From NCBI GenBank assembly GCA_944382905.1, contig CALWNU010000043.1, forward strand, positions 1 through 45,480: a DNA stretch of 45,480 nt, in the 5' to 3' direction. Every line of letters begins with the position of its first letter. Position 1 is the first letter of the stretch. Below, piece after piece: positions 1-8,899 of the stretch. The notes under the pieces were generated by a model, which was given only the letters and a program-made list of their open reading frames with translations, made no database searches and was not told the DNA's origin. Both the position numbers and the translations under genes were made by a program. The stretch comes from an uncultured Clostridia bacterium. GTDB lineage: Bacteria > Bacillota > Clostridia > Oscillospirales > Ruminococcaceae.

Positions 1-201
1 GTCAAAGCGGCGGATGTCTCCAATCTCGCTCAGGATAATGGCACCCAGAGTGTCACCAATTCCGGGGATGGTAGTGATATAGCTGCCAGTCTGCTTCAGC
101 AGAGAGGAAATCTGCTCCTCCAGTTCCTCAATCTGTCCCTCCAGAAACTCCAGTTGCTCTATGAGTTGCCGTATCTGAAACGCAAAGGCATTTCGAAAGC
201 C
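1..201 (-). pseudogene. IS110-family transposase fragment (C-terminal part)
   Basis: Read on the minus strand, the frame gives a coiled-coil-like stretch (LIEQLEFLEGQIEELEEQI) followed by TTIPGIGDTLGAIILSEIGD. The second stretch is the helix-hairpin-helix signature of the C-terminal Transposase_20 domain of IS110/IS116/IS902 transposases. The N-terminal DEDD catalytic domain is missing: upstream of about position 190 the sequence changes to an SGNH-hydrolase-like frame. The gene runs off the left end of the window, so its C-terminus cannot be judged. It is probably an inactive remnant of an insertion or recombination event. No IS ends or target duplication were recognised. Confidence 0.75.
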
Positions 202-455
202 CCTTTGATCTGATTCAGAAAATCAACATACGCCGGATTCTGACACTGTTCCGGAAGCCGTGTGTACGGATTGTATTGGGTGGCCACAAGCAGCACCGCA
301 TCCGGATGAGAGGTTTTTATCGTATTTGCAATGGACATGAGGTTCCCAGTATATGACGCAAAGGCACTTGCCGCGTGCAAGGACTTGCCGAATCCGTTTA
401 TGCAGCCAACCGGGCCGCCAATTGCAGGAAAGGCCCGTCTGGAAAGCGTTTCCAA
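187..455 (-). pseudogene. SGNH/GDSL hydrolase fragment
   Basis: The minus-strand frame contains ASYTGNLMSIANTIKTSHPD, followed by AVLLVATQYNPYTRLPEQ and NPAYVDFLNQIKGAF. This resembles the middle of SGNH/GDSL lipase-like proteins, where a helix carrying I..TI...PDA is followed by a beta strand ending in a YNPY-like motif. The catalytic blocks (GDS near the N-terminus, DxxH near the C-terminus) are absent. The frame is interrupted at about 187 by the IS110-like fragment and soon reaches a stop. It looks like a piece of a larger gene broken by the transposon remnant. The family assignment rests on a short motif and is tentative. Confidence 0.5.
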
Positions 456-633
456 ATCCTTTCGCCGGGGACGGACACCAAGGCGGATTCTCCGATTTCT
501 TGTATAAAATGTCTTGTTTTTTTCTTCTTTTTCCCCTGGTTTTTTGGTATCCTAAAGGCAACAAAAATCCTTTGGGCGCCGGCGGGGCCGACGTTCGCCC
601 CCCGCGCAAATTTGCACGCAAGGAGGTATTGTT

Positions 634-2145
634 ATGAAAAAACGGATTGCTGCATCCCTTTTGGCGATTGTGATGCTGGGTGCCATCTTGGCAGGGTGCA
701 GCCCAACCGCCGCCCCGTCCAACACGGACAGCCAGGCTGGAACGCCGGCAGAAGAGCCGTATGACATTACGCTGGCTTTGACCGTCGGCAGCGACTATCC
801 GGACCAGGACGAAGTGACCCAGGCGATGAAGGATCTGGTTTTGGAAGAGCTGAACATGAACCTGAACCTGGTGCTGCTGCCCAGTTCCCCGGAACAGCAG
901 CTGATGCTGATGCTGGCCGGCGGCGAAGAGCTGGATGTGCTCCCGCTGCCCCCTTCCGCGGCCATGTCCTACATTTCCAACGGCTATATCCAGGACCTGG
1001 GCCCGCTGATGGAACAGCACAGCGAAAACATCCGGGCCGTCTATGGGGACGAGTATGACGTGGCCAGCATCAACGGCTTTGTCTACGCGGTGCCCATCAA
1101 CAAGGAGCGGGACTATGCCGGCGGCATGATCATGCGCAAGGACATCCTGGACGCCTGCGGCATCGACGTGGGCGAAAACTGCTCCAAACTGGAGACGCTG
1201 GACGATTTGACTCCCATTTTTGCCGCCGTCCATGAAAAATTCCCGGACATGGTGGTATTCGGCGGTTCCTACACCTACACCCCGGCCTCCATTTACCTGG
1301 GCCGCGGCATTGACAACCTGGGCAACGAATACGGCGTTTTGCTGGATCCTGCCAACGATACCAAGCTGGTGAACTGGTTTGAATCGGAAGAGTACCTGCA
1401 CCGGGTGGAGCTCATGCGGGAATGGTACCTGGCCGGGTATGTACAGAAGGACCTGTCCACCTCCACCGACAGCGGCACCGCGCAAATGCGCGCCGGGAAC
1501 CTGTTCTGCGACTTTGACCTGGTCAAACCCTACCGCGAAGTGGAAGCCGAACAGGCAACCGGGTATCCCTGCGTGGTCTTTTCCTTTGACGAACCCATCA
1601 AAAACGGCTGCACCCTGGGCGACGGCTGGAGCATCGCCTCCCAGTCCAAGGATCCGGAAAAAGCCATGGAATTTTTGGATTGGATGTACGGCAGCGCAGA
1701 GTTTATGAACCTGTGGAACTGGGGGATCGAAGGGAAACACTGGGAATACATCGACGAGGAAAAAATCCTGATCGATTATCCGGAAGGGGTCACCATGGAT
1801 ACGGTGGGCTACCACCAGAACCGCGGCTGGACCATCCCCAACCAGTATATTGCCGGCATCTGGAACGGCAATCCTTCCGACTTGGCCCAGGTTATGGACG
1901 ACTACAACAAAAACATGACCGTGTCCAAAGGGTATGGGTTCTTCTTTGACGGAAGCGAATACGAGACGGAATTGGCCAATCTGGACGCCATCCGGGAAAA
2001 ATACGTCTACGCCATCGGCTCCGGCGCCGTGGACCCGGAAACGGAAATCCAGAAATTCAACGACGAGCTGTATGCCGCCGGGCTGCAGACCATCATCGAC
2101 GCCAAACAGGCCCAGTTCGATGAATGGCTCGCCAACAACCAATAA
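634..2145 (+). CDS. Extracellular solute-binding lipoprotein of a carbohydrate ABC importer
   Basis: A 503-aa lipoprotein that captures a sugar or oligosaccharide outside the membrane and delivers it to the two permeases encoded next. It has a short basic N-terminus, a hydrophobic core and a lipobox LAGC with the lipidated cysteine at residue 22. The C-terminal region (PETEIQKFNDELYAAGLQ...DEWLANN) matches the DUF3502 tail of LplA/YtcQ-type binding proteins. The ATG is preceded by AAGGAGG at about 619-625. The order binding protein, LplB-type permease, LplC-type permease, YesM kinase, YesN regulator is typical of Firmicute importers for complex plant or host glycans. No ATPase is present; such systems usually share an MsmK-type ATPase encoded elsewhere. 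The substrate cannot be read from the sequence. No confident sigma-A promoter was found in 456-633. Confidence 0.93.
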   Translation: MKKRIAASLLAIVMLGAILAGCSPTAAPSNTDSQAGTPAEEPYDITLALTVGSDYPDQDEVTQAMKDLVLEELNMNLNLVLLPSSPEQQLMLMLAGGEELDVLPLPPSAAMSYISNGYIQDLGPLMEQHSENIRAVYGDEYDVASINGFVYAVPINKERDYAGGMIMRKDILDACGIDVGENCSKLETLDDLTPIFAAVHEKFPDMVVFGGSYTYTPASIYLGRGIDNLGNEYGVLLDPANDTKLVNWFESEEYLHRVELMREWYLAGYVQKDLSTSTDSGTAQMRAGNLFCDFDLVKPYREVEAEQATGYPCVVFSFDEPIKNGCTLGDGWSIASQSKDPEKAMEFLDWMYGSAEFMNLWNWGIEGKHWEYIDEEKILIDYPEGVTMDTVGYHQNRGWTIPNQYIAGIWNGNPSDLAQVMDDYNKNMTVSKGYGFFFDGSEYETELANLDAIREKYVYAIGSGAVDPETEIQKFNDELYAAGLQTIIDAKQAQFDEWLANNQ

Positions 2146-2190
2146 CCGATTTTCCCCCGGCTTTTTGCCGGCTGATCCAAACACAGAAAG

Positions 2191-2215
2191 CAGTCCGCTC
2201 CGGGTGGGCGGACTG
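2191..2215 (+). terminator. Intra-operon stem-loop between binding protein and permease
   Basis: CAGTCCGC and GCGGACTG form an 8-bp stem with a 9-nt loop in the gap between the binding-protein stop and the permease. Only a weak T run follows. In ABC operons such hairpins usually protect the upstream mRNA or attenuate transcription, so that the binding protein is made in excess over the permeases. Confidence 0.55.
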
Positions 2216-2238
2216 TTTCCTGGAAAGGAGGGTTTTGT

Positions 2239-3210
2239 TTGACACAGTCCAAACGTTCTCCCGCAGCGGCGGCAAAACCGGCTGCCCGCTCCCGCCAGCG
2301 GCGGCTGTACCGGCTGCGCAGGTGGATCCCCGCGTATTTGATGATGCTCCCCGGCCTGGTGTATTTTTTAATCAACAACTATATCCCCATGACCGGCCTG
2401 GTGGTGGCCTTTAAAAAATACAACGTGCGCACCGGGATCTATGCCAGCCCCTGGAACGGGCTTCATAATTTCCGGTTTTTATTTACCACCGGCGACGCCG
2501 TCATCATCGTCCGAAACACCGTATTGTATAATCTGGCCTTTATTGTGGTCAATATGATATTGGGCATTTTGTTGGCCATCATGATTACGGAAGTAAAGAA
2601 CAAGCTGGCCAAAAAAGTCTACCAAAGCGTGATCCTGTTCCCGTTTTTGATTTCCATTATTATTGTAAGCTACATTTCTTTCGCGTTTCTCAGCGCGGAC
2701 AACGGCTTAATCAACCGTTCCCTGCTGGAACCGCTGGGAAAGGAATCCATTTCCTGGTATACGGAGAAGAAATACTGGCCCTTTATCTTGATTTTCGTCA
2801 ACACCTGGAAAACCGTGGGGTATTCCTGTTTGATTTATATTGCGGCGATCACCGGCATCGACGATTCGCTGTATGACGCCGCCAAAATAGACGGCGCGGG
2901 GAAATTCCAGCAGATCTGGAAAATCACCCTGCCCAGCCTGGTGCCCACCATCATTACCCTGGGGCTATTAAACGTCGGGCGGATTTTCCACGCCAATTTC
3001 GGCTTGTTTTATCAAGTCCCCATGAACTCCGGCAGCCTGTTTGACGTGACCAACGTCATCGATACGTATGTGTACCGGGCCTTGCTGAAAATCGGCAACA
3101 TCGGCATGGCGTCCGCCGCCGGGTTCATCCAGTCTGTTGTGGGGTTTGTGCTGGTCTATCTGTCCAACCTGATCGTGCGCAAGCTCAGCCCCGACGACGC
3201 GATGTTTTAG
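2239..3210 (+). CDS. Carbohydrate ABC transporter permease (LplB type)
   Basis: A 323-aa inner-membrane permease with about six hydrophobic segments after a basic cytoplasmic N-terminus. The EAA loop that contacts the ATPase is clear (YDAAKIDGAGKFQQIWKITL, about residues 213-232). It is related to LplB/YtcP/UgpA-type permeases of the CUT1 family. The start is TTG, chosen because GGAAAGGAGG lies just upstream with good spacing; no ATG fits. It lies 93 bp after the binding-protein gene and 15 bp before the second permease, so the three are probably co-transcribed. Confidence 0.93.
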   Translation: MTQSKRSPAAAAKPAARSRQRRLYRLRRWIPAYLMMLPGLVYFLINNYIPMTGLVVAFKKYNVRTGIYASPWNGLHNFRFLFTTGDAVIIVRNTVLYNLAFIVVNMILGILLAIMITEVKNKLAKKVYQSVILFPFLISIIIVSYISFAFLSADNGLINRSLLEPLGKESISWYTEKKYWPFILIFVNTWKTVGYSCLIYIAAITGIDDSLYDAAKIDGAGKFQQIWKITLPSLVPTIITLGLLNVGRIFHANFGLFYQVPMNSGSLFDVTNVIDTYVYRALLKIGNIGMASAAGFIQSVVGFVLVYLSNLIVRKLSPDDAMF

Positions 3211-3225
3211 AAAGGAGGCCTTGTG

Positions 3226-4116
3226 ATGATTCGGACAAAAGGCGAAAAAGCGTTTCTGGCCGCTTCCCATGCGGTGCTTTTGCTCATTACCGCATGCGTG
3301 GTCATCCCGTTCCTGCTGCTGTTCATGTCCTCCATCACCGATGAAAACGAGCTGGTGGCCCACGGCTATTCCTTCTGGCCGAGCAAATTCAGCCTGGAAG
3401 CGTACCGCTACCTGATCCGGAAAGGCTCCTCCATCTTCCGCGCCTACGGGCTCACCGCCGCCGCCACCCTGATCGGGACGGCCGCCCATCTGATCATGGG
3501 CTCCATGCTGGCGTTCGCCCTGTCCCTGCGGGACCTGCCCGGGAAAAAATTCTTCAGCTTTTACGTGTTTTTCACCATGCTGTTTTCCGGCGGCCTGGTG
3601 CCCACCTATCTGCTGTACACCAACACGCTGCACATCAAAAACACCTTCTGGGCGCTGGTGGTCCCCTACCTGATGCTCAACGCCATCCACGTCCTGCTCA
3701 TGCGCACCTTTTTTACCAACAGCATCCCCTCCGCCATCTACGACGCGGCGGAAATCGACGGCGCCGGCATCTTTACCATTTACACCAAGGTGGTGCTCCC
3801 GCTGGGCAAGCCCATCCTGGTCACCGTAGGGCTGTTCGCCGCGCTGGATTATTGGAACGACTGGCTCAACGGGCTGTATTTTATGTCCGACATGGATATG
3901 TACGGCATCCAGACCCTGCTGTACCGCATCCTGGAGGACATCCGCACCCTGGCCAGCCGGGCGGAAGGCGCTTCCGCCTTCGCCACCATCCAGATCCCCT
4001 CTACGGCCATCCGCATGGCCATCGCTTTTGTGGCCATCATCCCCATTGTCATCATCTATCCCTTTTTGCAAAAATATTTCCAGGAAGGGATTGCGCTGGG
4101 CGCTGTAAAAGGATAA
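3226..4116 (+). CDS. Carbohydrate ABC transporter permease (LplC type)
   Basis: The second membrane subunit of the importer, 296 aa, related to LplC/YtcP/UgpE permeases. Several transmembrane helices are visible. The EAA motif reads YDAAEIDGAGIFTIYTKVVL (about residues 174-193), and the C-terminus FLQKYFQEGIALGAVKG is the family's usual ending. AAAGGAGG at 3211-3218 sits 7 nt before ATG 3226 and 4 nt before an in-frame GTG at 3223, so ATG 3226 is preferred. Together with the preceding gene it forms the heterodimeric channel. Confidence 0.93.
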   Translation: MIRTKGEKAFLAASHAVLLLITACVVIPFLLLFMSSITDENELVAHGYSFWPSKFSLEAYRYLIRKGSSIFRAYGLTAAATLIGTAAHLIMGSMLAFALSLRDLPGKKFFSFYVFFTMLFSGGLVPTYLLYTNTLHIKNTFWALVVPYLMLNAIHVLLMRTFFTNSIPSAIYDAAEIDGAGIFTIYTKVVLPLGKPILVTVGLFAALDYWNDWLNGLYFMSDMDMYGIQTLLYRILEDIRTLASRAEGASAFATIQIPSTAIRMAIAFVAIIPIVIIYPFLQKYFQEGIALGAVKG

Positions 4117-4140
4117 GCTTTTTCTATCATGCAATAGGTA

Positions 4141-4190
4141 CCGGAACAAACTGAAGGGCGCCATGCCTTTCGGTTTGTTCTGGTTTTTGA
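4141..4190 (+). terminator. Terminator/attenuator between permease and sensor kinase
   Basis: A long, nearly perfect inverted repeat (arms about 4141-4157 and 4166-4183, with AACAAAC pairing to GTTTGTT) is followed by GGTTTTTG. It probably ends most transport-operon transcripts and allows limited read-through into the two-component genes. Confidence 0.7.
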
Positions 4191-4228
4191 CAAGTCCGCA
4201 CCGCGGCAGGAGAGGAGCTTTGCCCACC

Positions 4229-5953
4229 ATGAAAAAGAAGCAACGATCTGCAGCCGGCTGGTTGAAACAAGCGCTGGTGTATTACCTTTTGATCCTCATC
4301 GTCTGCCTTTTCATCAGCGTGATTTCCATCGTCGAGGTATCCCGGCAAAACAAGCGGGTGTTTCAGACCAACCTGGATATGTACGCCGCCGAAATCAGCG
4401 ACCGGCTGGAGAACGTCCACTACCGCCTGCTGGACGTTTTGGTAAACACCAACCCCCTCCCCGCCGTCCCGGAAGAGGACCTGCTTTCGGAAATCGTTTC
4501 GCTGCGGGCGCTGCAAAAAGGGTTGACCAACCTGCAAAATTCCGACGGGCGCTGGTTTAACTTCTTTTTCTACCGGGAAAGCGACGGGCAATGGGCCACC
4601 TCCAGCAACCAGTATTTTTCCTACGACGACTGGCAGTCTGCGCTCGGCTACCTCAACCAGCTGGCGGACAGCGGCGATCTGATCCGCATGTCCCAGCAAA
4701 ACACCTGGACCACCTTTTCCCACGATCAATCCCTGTATGTGATCCAGCTGCTGCGGTACCGGGGGTTCCTGGCCGGCGCCTGGATCCGGGCGGACCGGCT
4801 GATGGCGGCGCTGCAGGAATTCGATCAGACCGAAAAGGCCATTGTCCTGCCCGGCGAGGGAGACCTGGCCTATACCCTGGACGGACAAGCCATCGACCAA
4901 ACCCAGCTGTACGGCGAACGCCGCGCGCCGGGGCGGGCCATGACGGTGACCGAGAGCTTTCGCAACTCGGATTTCCAGGTCCAGATCCTCATCGTCTCCC
5001 AAGGCGCCTATGAGCGGGCGTTTTTGCTGCAAATCCTGCTGCTTGTCCTCTCCTTGCTGCTGCTGATCATCGGGATGTTTTTCCTGTGCCATACCCAGCA
5101 TTCCGTGCTGCGGCCGCTGAAGGAATTTTCCGCCCATCTGGACGAATACGCGGCGGAAGGCGGCATGCCCAATGCGGAAAGCTTTTTGGAATTGCAGCAA
5201 GTCAACCGTTCTTTCCAGCGCCTTCTGACCCAGCTGCAGGATCTGAAAATCCGCATCTATGAGGAAAAACTCCAGCGCCAGCAGGTGGAATACGAATATT
5301 TGCAGGCGCAGATCCAGCCGCATTTTTACCTGAACTGCCTGAACATCATCTACCACATGGCCACCTCCGGGCGGAAAGAGGAAATCGGCCCGTTTATCAT
5401 TTTGCTCAGCCAGTATCTGCGCGCGCTGTTCCGCAACGGGATGGAGCCCATCCCCCTTTCCGAGGAGCTGCAGGCGGTGGACCATTACCTGACCATCCAG
5501 AAAATCCGCTACGGGCCCAAATTCCACTACCAGGTCTGCGGGCAGGACGGGCTGGACCGGATCCCCATCGCGCCGTTTACGGTGCTCACGATGGTGGAAA
5601 ACAGCATCAAGCACAATCTGAACCCCGACGGGATCCTGCATGTTTCGCTGGAAATCAGCAGGATCCGGGCGGAGGGCCAGCCCTACCTGCAGCTGGTCAT
5701 CTCCGATACCGGCAGCGGGTTCCCCCCGCAGGTGCTGGAGGCGCTTTGCCACGGCGACCGGGTCCGCCCGTCCAACGGGCGGGGCATCGGGATCTGGAAC
5801 ACGCTGCAAAGGATCCGGCTGATTTACGGGGGCCGGGCGTCGGTGGACTTTGCCAACCGCCAGCCCCACGGCGCCCTGGTCACCATCCGCATCCCGCTGT
5901 TCGGCGCGCCGCAGGATCCGCACACCCCGCAGGAAGGAGGAACTGCGCTTTGA
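4229..5953 (+). CDS. YesM-family sensor histidine kinase
   Basis: A 574-aa membrane sensor kinase that probably senses the sugar status and phosphorylates the response regulator encoded next. The N-terminal transmembrane helix (VYYLLILIVCLFISVISIV) is followed by an extracellular sensor region of about 230 residues, a second helix (LLLVLSLLLLIIGMFFL) and a linker. The His_kinase domain then begins with QAQIQPHFYLNCLN, containing the phosphoacceptor histidine. The HATPase_c domain shows MVENSIKHN (N box), SDTGSGF (G1) and GRGIGIWNT (G2). ATG 4229 is chosen because AGGAGAGGAG lies just upstream; an earlier in-frame ATG at 4163 falls inside the preceding terminator. The stop overlaps the regulator's start, which indicates translational coupling. 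Confidence 0.93.
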   Translation: MKKKQRSAAGWLKQALVYYLLILIVCLFISVISIVEVSRQNKRVFQTNLDMYAAEISDRLENVHYRLLDVLVNTNPLPAVPEEDLLSEIVSLRALQKGLTNLQNSDGRWFNFFFYRESDGQWATSSNQYFSYDDWQSALGYLNQLADSGDLIRMSQQNTWTTFSHDQSLYVIQLLRYRGFLAGAWIRADRLMAALQEFDQTEKAIVLPGEGDLAYTLDGQAIDQTQLYGERRAPGRAMTVTESFRNSDFQVQILIVSQGAYERAFLLQILLLVLSLLLLIIGMFFLCHTQHSVLRPLKEFSAHLDEYAAEGGMPNAESFLELQQVNRSFQRLLTQLQDLKIRIYEEKLQRQQVEYEYLQAQIQPHFYLNCLNIIYHMATSGRKEEIGPFIILLSQYLRALFRNGMEPIPLSEELQAVDHYLTIQKIRYGPKFHYQVCGQDGLDRIPIAPFTVLTMVENSIKHNLNPDGILHVSLEISRIRAEGQPYLQLVISDTGSGFPPQVLEALCHGDRVRPSNGRGIGIWNTLQRIRLIYGGRASVDFANRQPHGALVTIRIPLFGAPQDPHTPQEGGTAL

Positions 5954-7530
5954 ACATTTTGATCGTTGACGACGACTATCTGGTGCTGGAAGGCATCCGG
6001 AAGGGGATTGACTGGGATACGATGCCGTTTGAGCATGTGTATCTGGCCCAAAGCGTCAAGCAGGCCAAAGAGATTTTGCAGACCAATCCCATCGACGTCT
6101 TGGTAAGCGACATCGAAATGCCCCAGGAAAACGGGCTGGATTTGCTGCGCTGGATCCGCGGGCAGGGCCTGTGCTTGGAAAACATCTTTTTGACCTGCTA
6201 CGCGGATTTTCAATACGCCCAGCAGGCCATTGAGCTGGGCAGCTTTCATTATTTTCTAAAGCCCATCGAATACGACAAGCTGCGGCAGATCATCATAAAC
6301 GCCGCGGCAAAAGCAAAGCACCTGCCTTCCCCGCCCACCGAAAACAACTGGAAGCAGTACTGGTTTGACAATGTCAAGGAGGTCCGGGACGCCTTCTGGT
6401 CCCGGATCCTGGCCCATCCGGAAGCGCTGGAGCGGCAAAGCATCCCGCCTGGGCTGTCCTATGCGCCGGCGGACCCGTTTTTCCTTTTGTTTTTCGCCCT
6501 GTTTTTGCCGGAAGGGGGGCCGTCCTGGCAGGGATTCCCCTCGGAATATGCGTTCCGCAACATCGCCGCGGAACTGTTTTCCTTTCCCGGCGTCAGCTTG
6601 GAAAGCATCGTCCCGGACCAGGAAGAGCGGTATTTCGTCATCCTGAAAGCCGCCGACCCCGTCCGGGACCAGGCGGAACTGGTCAGCCGCATCGCCCGGC
6701 TGATCGAAGAATACCGCCGGCATTTCTGCTGTGAAGTGTCCTGCTTCTGGAGCGAGGCGGCGCCCCTTTCCCGGATGGGGCGGGAAATCGCGGCATGCCG
6801 GGAAGCCAGCCCCTATCTGCTCAATTATTTGAACCGGATCGTCTGCCTGCGCGAATTTTTCCCGCCTCAGGCGCTCTATACCCCGCCGGACCTGGAACAG
6901 ATCGCCGCCATGCTGCGCGCCGGCAACCAGGAGGGGATCTTCCAGGCCGTGGACGGGTATTTGGATTCCCTCCAGCGGCAGCACAAAATCAGCGAAAACG
7001 TGCTGTCCAGCTTTTTGTACGACATGGTCCAGCTGATTTTTTCCTATCTGGCGGAGCAGGGGATCGAGGCCCACCGCCTGTTTGCCGATTCCGACGAGGA
7101 GCCGCTGTCCAAAGCGGCCCTGCACTCCACCGGCAGGCTGCGCAAGCATTTGTCCTACCTGGTGCGCCGGGCGGTGGAATACAGCAACCTGGTCAAAGAC
7201 AACCAGTCGGTGGCGCAGCGGCTTCGCAGCTATATGGATTCCCACCTGGGGGAAAATATCTCCCGGGCGACCTTGTCCGAGCTGGTGTTTCTCAACGCGG
7301 ATTATCTGGCCCGCCTGTTCAAGCAGGAGATGAACCAGTCCATTTCCGCGTACCTGTTGGAACGCCGGATGGAGCGGGCCGGGCATTTGCTGCGGGAAAC
7401 CCGCATCCCGGTCAACCAGATCGCAGAGGACCTGGGGTATGAAAACAACTCCTACTTTTCCAAGCTGTTCCGGCAAAAATACGGCGTGACCCCGGTGGAA
7501 TACCGCCGGCGGTGGAAACAGGGGCGGTAA
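5950..7530 (+). CDS. YesN-type response regulator with AraC DNA-binding domain
   Basis: A 526-aa regulator. The receiver domain begins NILIVDDD (acidic pocket), with the phosphoacceptor Asp in VLVSDIEMP and the conserved Lys in YFLKPIEY. A middle region of about 270 residues lacks a recognised motif. The C-terminus is an AraC/XylS double helix-turn-helix, ending in the signature IAEDLGYENNSYFSKLFRQK and GVTPVEYRR. The TTG start lies in AGGAAGGAGG context and overlaps the kinase stop (TTGA). It is the likely activator of the adjacent importer operon, as in other YesMN systems. Confidence 0.93.
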   Translation: MNILIVDDDYLVLEGIRKGIDWDTMPFEHVYLAQSVKQAKEILQTNPIDVLVSDIEMPQENGLDLLRWIRGQGLCLENIFLTCYADFQYAQQAIELGSFHYFLKPIEYDKLRQIIINAAAKAKHLPSPPTENNWKQYWFDNVKEVRDAFWSRILAHPEALERQSIPPGLSYAPADPFFLLFFALFLPEGGPSWQGFPSEYAFRNIAAELFSFPGVSLESIVPDQEERYFVILKAADPVRDQAELVSRIARLIEEYRRHFCCEVSCFWSEAAPLSRMGREIAACREASPYLLNYLNRIVCLREFFPPQALYTPPDLEQIAAMLRAGNQEGIFQAVDGYLDSLQRQHKISENVLSSFLYDMVQLIFSYLAEQGIEAHRLFADSDEEPLSKAALHSTGRLRKHLSYLVRRAVEYSNLVKDNQSVAQRLRSYMDSHLGENISRATLSELVFLNADYLARLFKQEMNQSISAYLLERRMERAGHLLRETRIPVNQIAEDLGYENNSYFSKLFRQKYGVTPVEYRRRWKQGR

Positions 7531-7543
7531 CTGCGGTCCCGGC

Positions 7544-7582
7544 AAAAAAAAGAAGGCGGCATCAAAGCCGCCTTCTTTTTTC
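7544..7582. terminator. Bidirectional terminator
   Basis: AAAGAAGGCGGC and GCCGCCTTCTTT flank a 6-nt loop (ATCAAA), with an A run on the left and a T run on the right. It ends the response-regulator transcript from the left and the alpha/beta-hydrolase transcript from the right. Confidence 0.9.
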
Positions 7583-7603
7583 GAGGAGGATTCCTGGGGG
7601 CCG

Positions 7604-8707
7604 CTACAGCGCCAGCAGGTCGTCGGCAATCTCCTGGCAAAGATCCTCCGCCTGCGGGACATACCCCGTTTCTTCGATAAAGCCGTGGTGCATTCCTTTG
7701 TAGCGCAGCACCCGCACTTCTACGCCGTCTTCGCGCAGCAGCTTGGCGTAAAACTCGTCCTGCAGCCGCAGCCCGTCATACTCGGCGGTGACGATTAAGG
7801 TCTTGCAGACGCCGCGGTAATCCTTGGCGAACATGGGGCTGACATACGGCTGCGTCGGGTCTTCCCCCGGTTCCAAATACAGCGTCCCCACGTCCATGTT
7901 TTTTTCGCCGCTGTCGTCCGGACGGCCGATGTGCAGGCTGGGCTCGATGTACTTGCGCTGCTCGTCGCAGATTTCATACTGATCCAGCGACCAGCGATAC
8001 CCTTTGGTCCCGGCGGTGTCCAGCGTGACAACCGGATACATCAACACGCAGTAATGCAAGTACCCGGTGTGCAGATCCCGGTCCTTCAATGCGCAGACCG
8101 CCGCCAGGTTCCCGCCGGCGCTGTCGCCGCCGACCCCGATTTTGTCAGGGTCCACCCCCCATTTCTCCGCGTTCTGGTGCAGATAACAGATGGCTTCCCA
8201 ACAGTCCAACAGGCCGTTGGGGAATTTTTTCTCCGGCGCCAGGGAATAATCGATGTTGAAAACCACCGCGTTGGCCCGCTCGGCGATCAGCCGGCAGGCC
8301 GCTTCCACATCATAGGGCGACCCGCCGATCCACCCGCCGCCGTGCAGGTAGATCAATCCCGGCCGGCCCTGCTTGTGCTCGGGCAGGCGCGGGTAGTAAA
8401 TCCAGATTTTGACCAGATTGCCATTCCAGACGTGTTCTTCGTATTTGGTCCAAATGGCCACCGTGTTCAGATTCCATCCCGGGAACCCCATCCTGGCGCG
8501 GCGCTGTTCCAGGGTTTGTTGGTCCGGCGGGACGGTGGGCTTGGGATTTTTTTCCCGCTCCAGCGCGTCCGCCAGGTTACGGGGGTCCAGCCGCCCCGGG
8601 CGCGGCTCGTCGGGGATGGGCTTGACTTGTACGTCGGTCCCCCAGGCGGTCTGATGCACGCCGCTGTAGCGCAGCGCCTGCGCCAATTCTTTCGGGTATC
8701 GTACCAT
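7604..8707 (-). CDS. Alpha/beta hydrolase, HSL-like esterase family
   Basis: A 367-aa cytoplasmic esterase/lipase-type protein. The oxyanion-hole motif HGGGW and the nucleophile motif GGDSAGGNLAA identify the hormone-sensitive-lipase branch (Abhydrolase_3). The C-terminal catalytic acid and base are probably Asp in AEYDGLRLQ and His in MHHGF. ATG 8707 is chosen because AAAGGAG lies 12 nt upstream; longer in-frame reading into the upstream hairpins is unlikely. It converges on the sugar importer and could deacylate imported glycans, but that is only a guess from context. It has about 90 residues before the HGGG motif, longer than minimal family members. Confidence 0.9.
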   Translation of the reverse strand: MVRYPKELAQALRYSGVHQTAWGTDVQVKPIPDEPRPGRLDPRNLADALEREKNPKPTVPPDQQTLEQRRARMGFPGWNLNTVAIWTKYEEHVWNGNLVKIWIYYPRLPEHKQGRPGLIYLHGGGWIGGSPYDVEAACRLIAERANAVVFNIDYSLAPEKKFPNGLLDCWEAICYLHQNAEKWGVDPDKIGVGGDSAGGNLAAVCALKDRDLHTGYLHYCVLMYPVVTLDTAGTKGYRWSLDQYEICDEQRKYIEPSLHIGRPDDSGEKNMDVGTLYLEPGEDPTQPYVSPMFAKDYRGVCKTLIVTAEYDGLRLQDEFYAKLLREDGVEVRVLRYKGMHHGFIEETGYVPQAEDLCQEIADDLLAL

Positions 8708-8851
8708 GATGCCATCTACTCCTTTCAAACCAGCAGGTTTTTGCCGGCAATGTACCGTTCTGCCTTTATCATACAAAAAACCGCCGGGGCCGGGTAGGCA
8801 GAAAACGGACTTTTTTTGCAAAAAAAGCCGACAGAATCCCCCTTTCCCTCC

Positions 8852-8889
8852 AAAAAAGCCGGGGAGCAAACAGACTCCCCGGCTTTTTG
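8852..8889 (-). terminator. Rho-independent terminator after the thioesterase gene
   Basis: AAAAAGCCGGGGAG and CTCCCCGGCTTTTT form a strong stem around a short loop, 11 nt past the minus-strand thioesterase stop. A separate self-complementary element, CTTTTTTTGCAAAAAAAG, lies nearby at about 8810-8827. Confidence 0.88.
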
Positions 8890-8899
8890 CCGTGCGTTT

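Noticed and set aside
223..2184. A 653-codon open frame on the minus strand
   Set aside because: It is the antisense shadow of the solute-binding lipoprotein gene and shows no recognisable domain.
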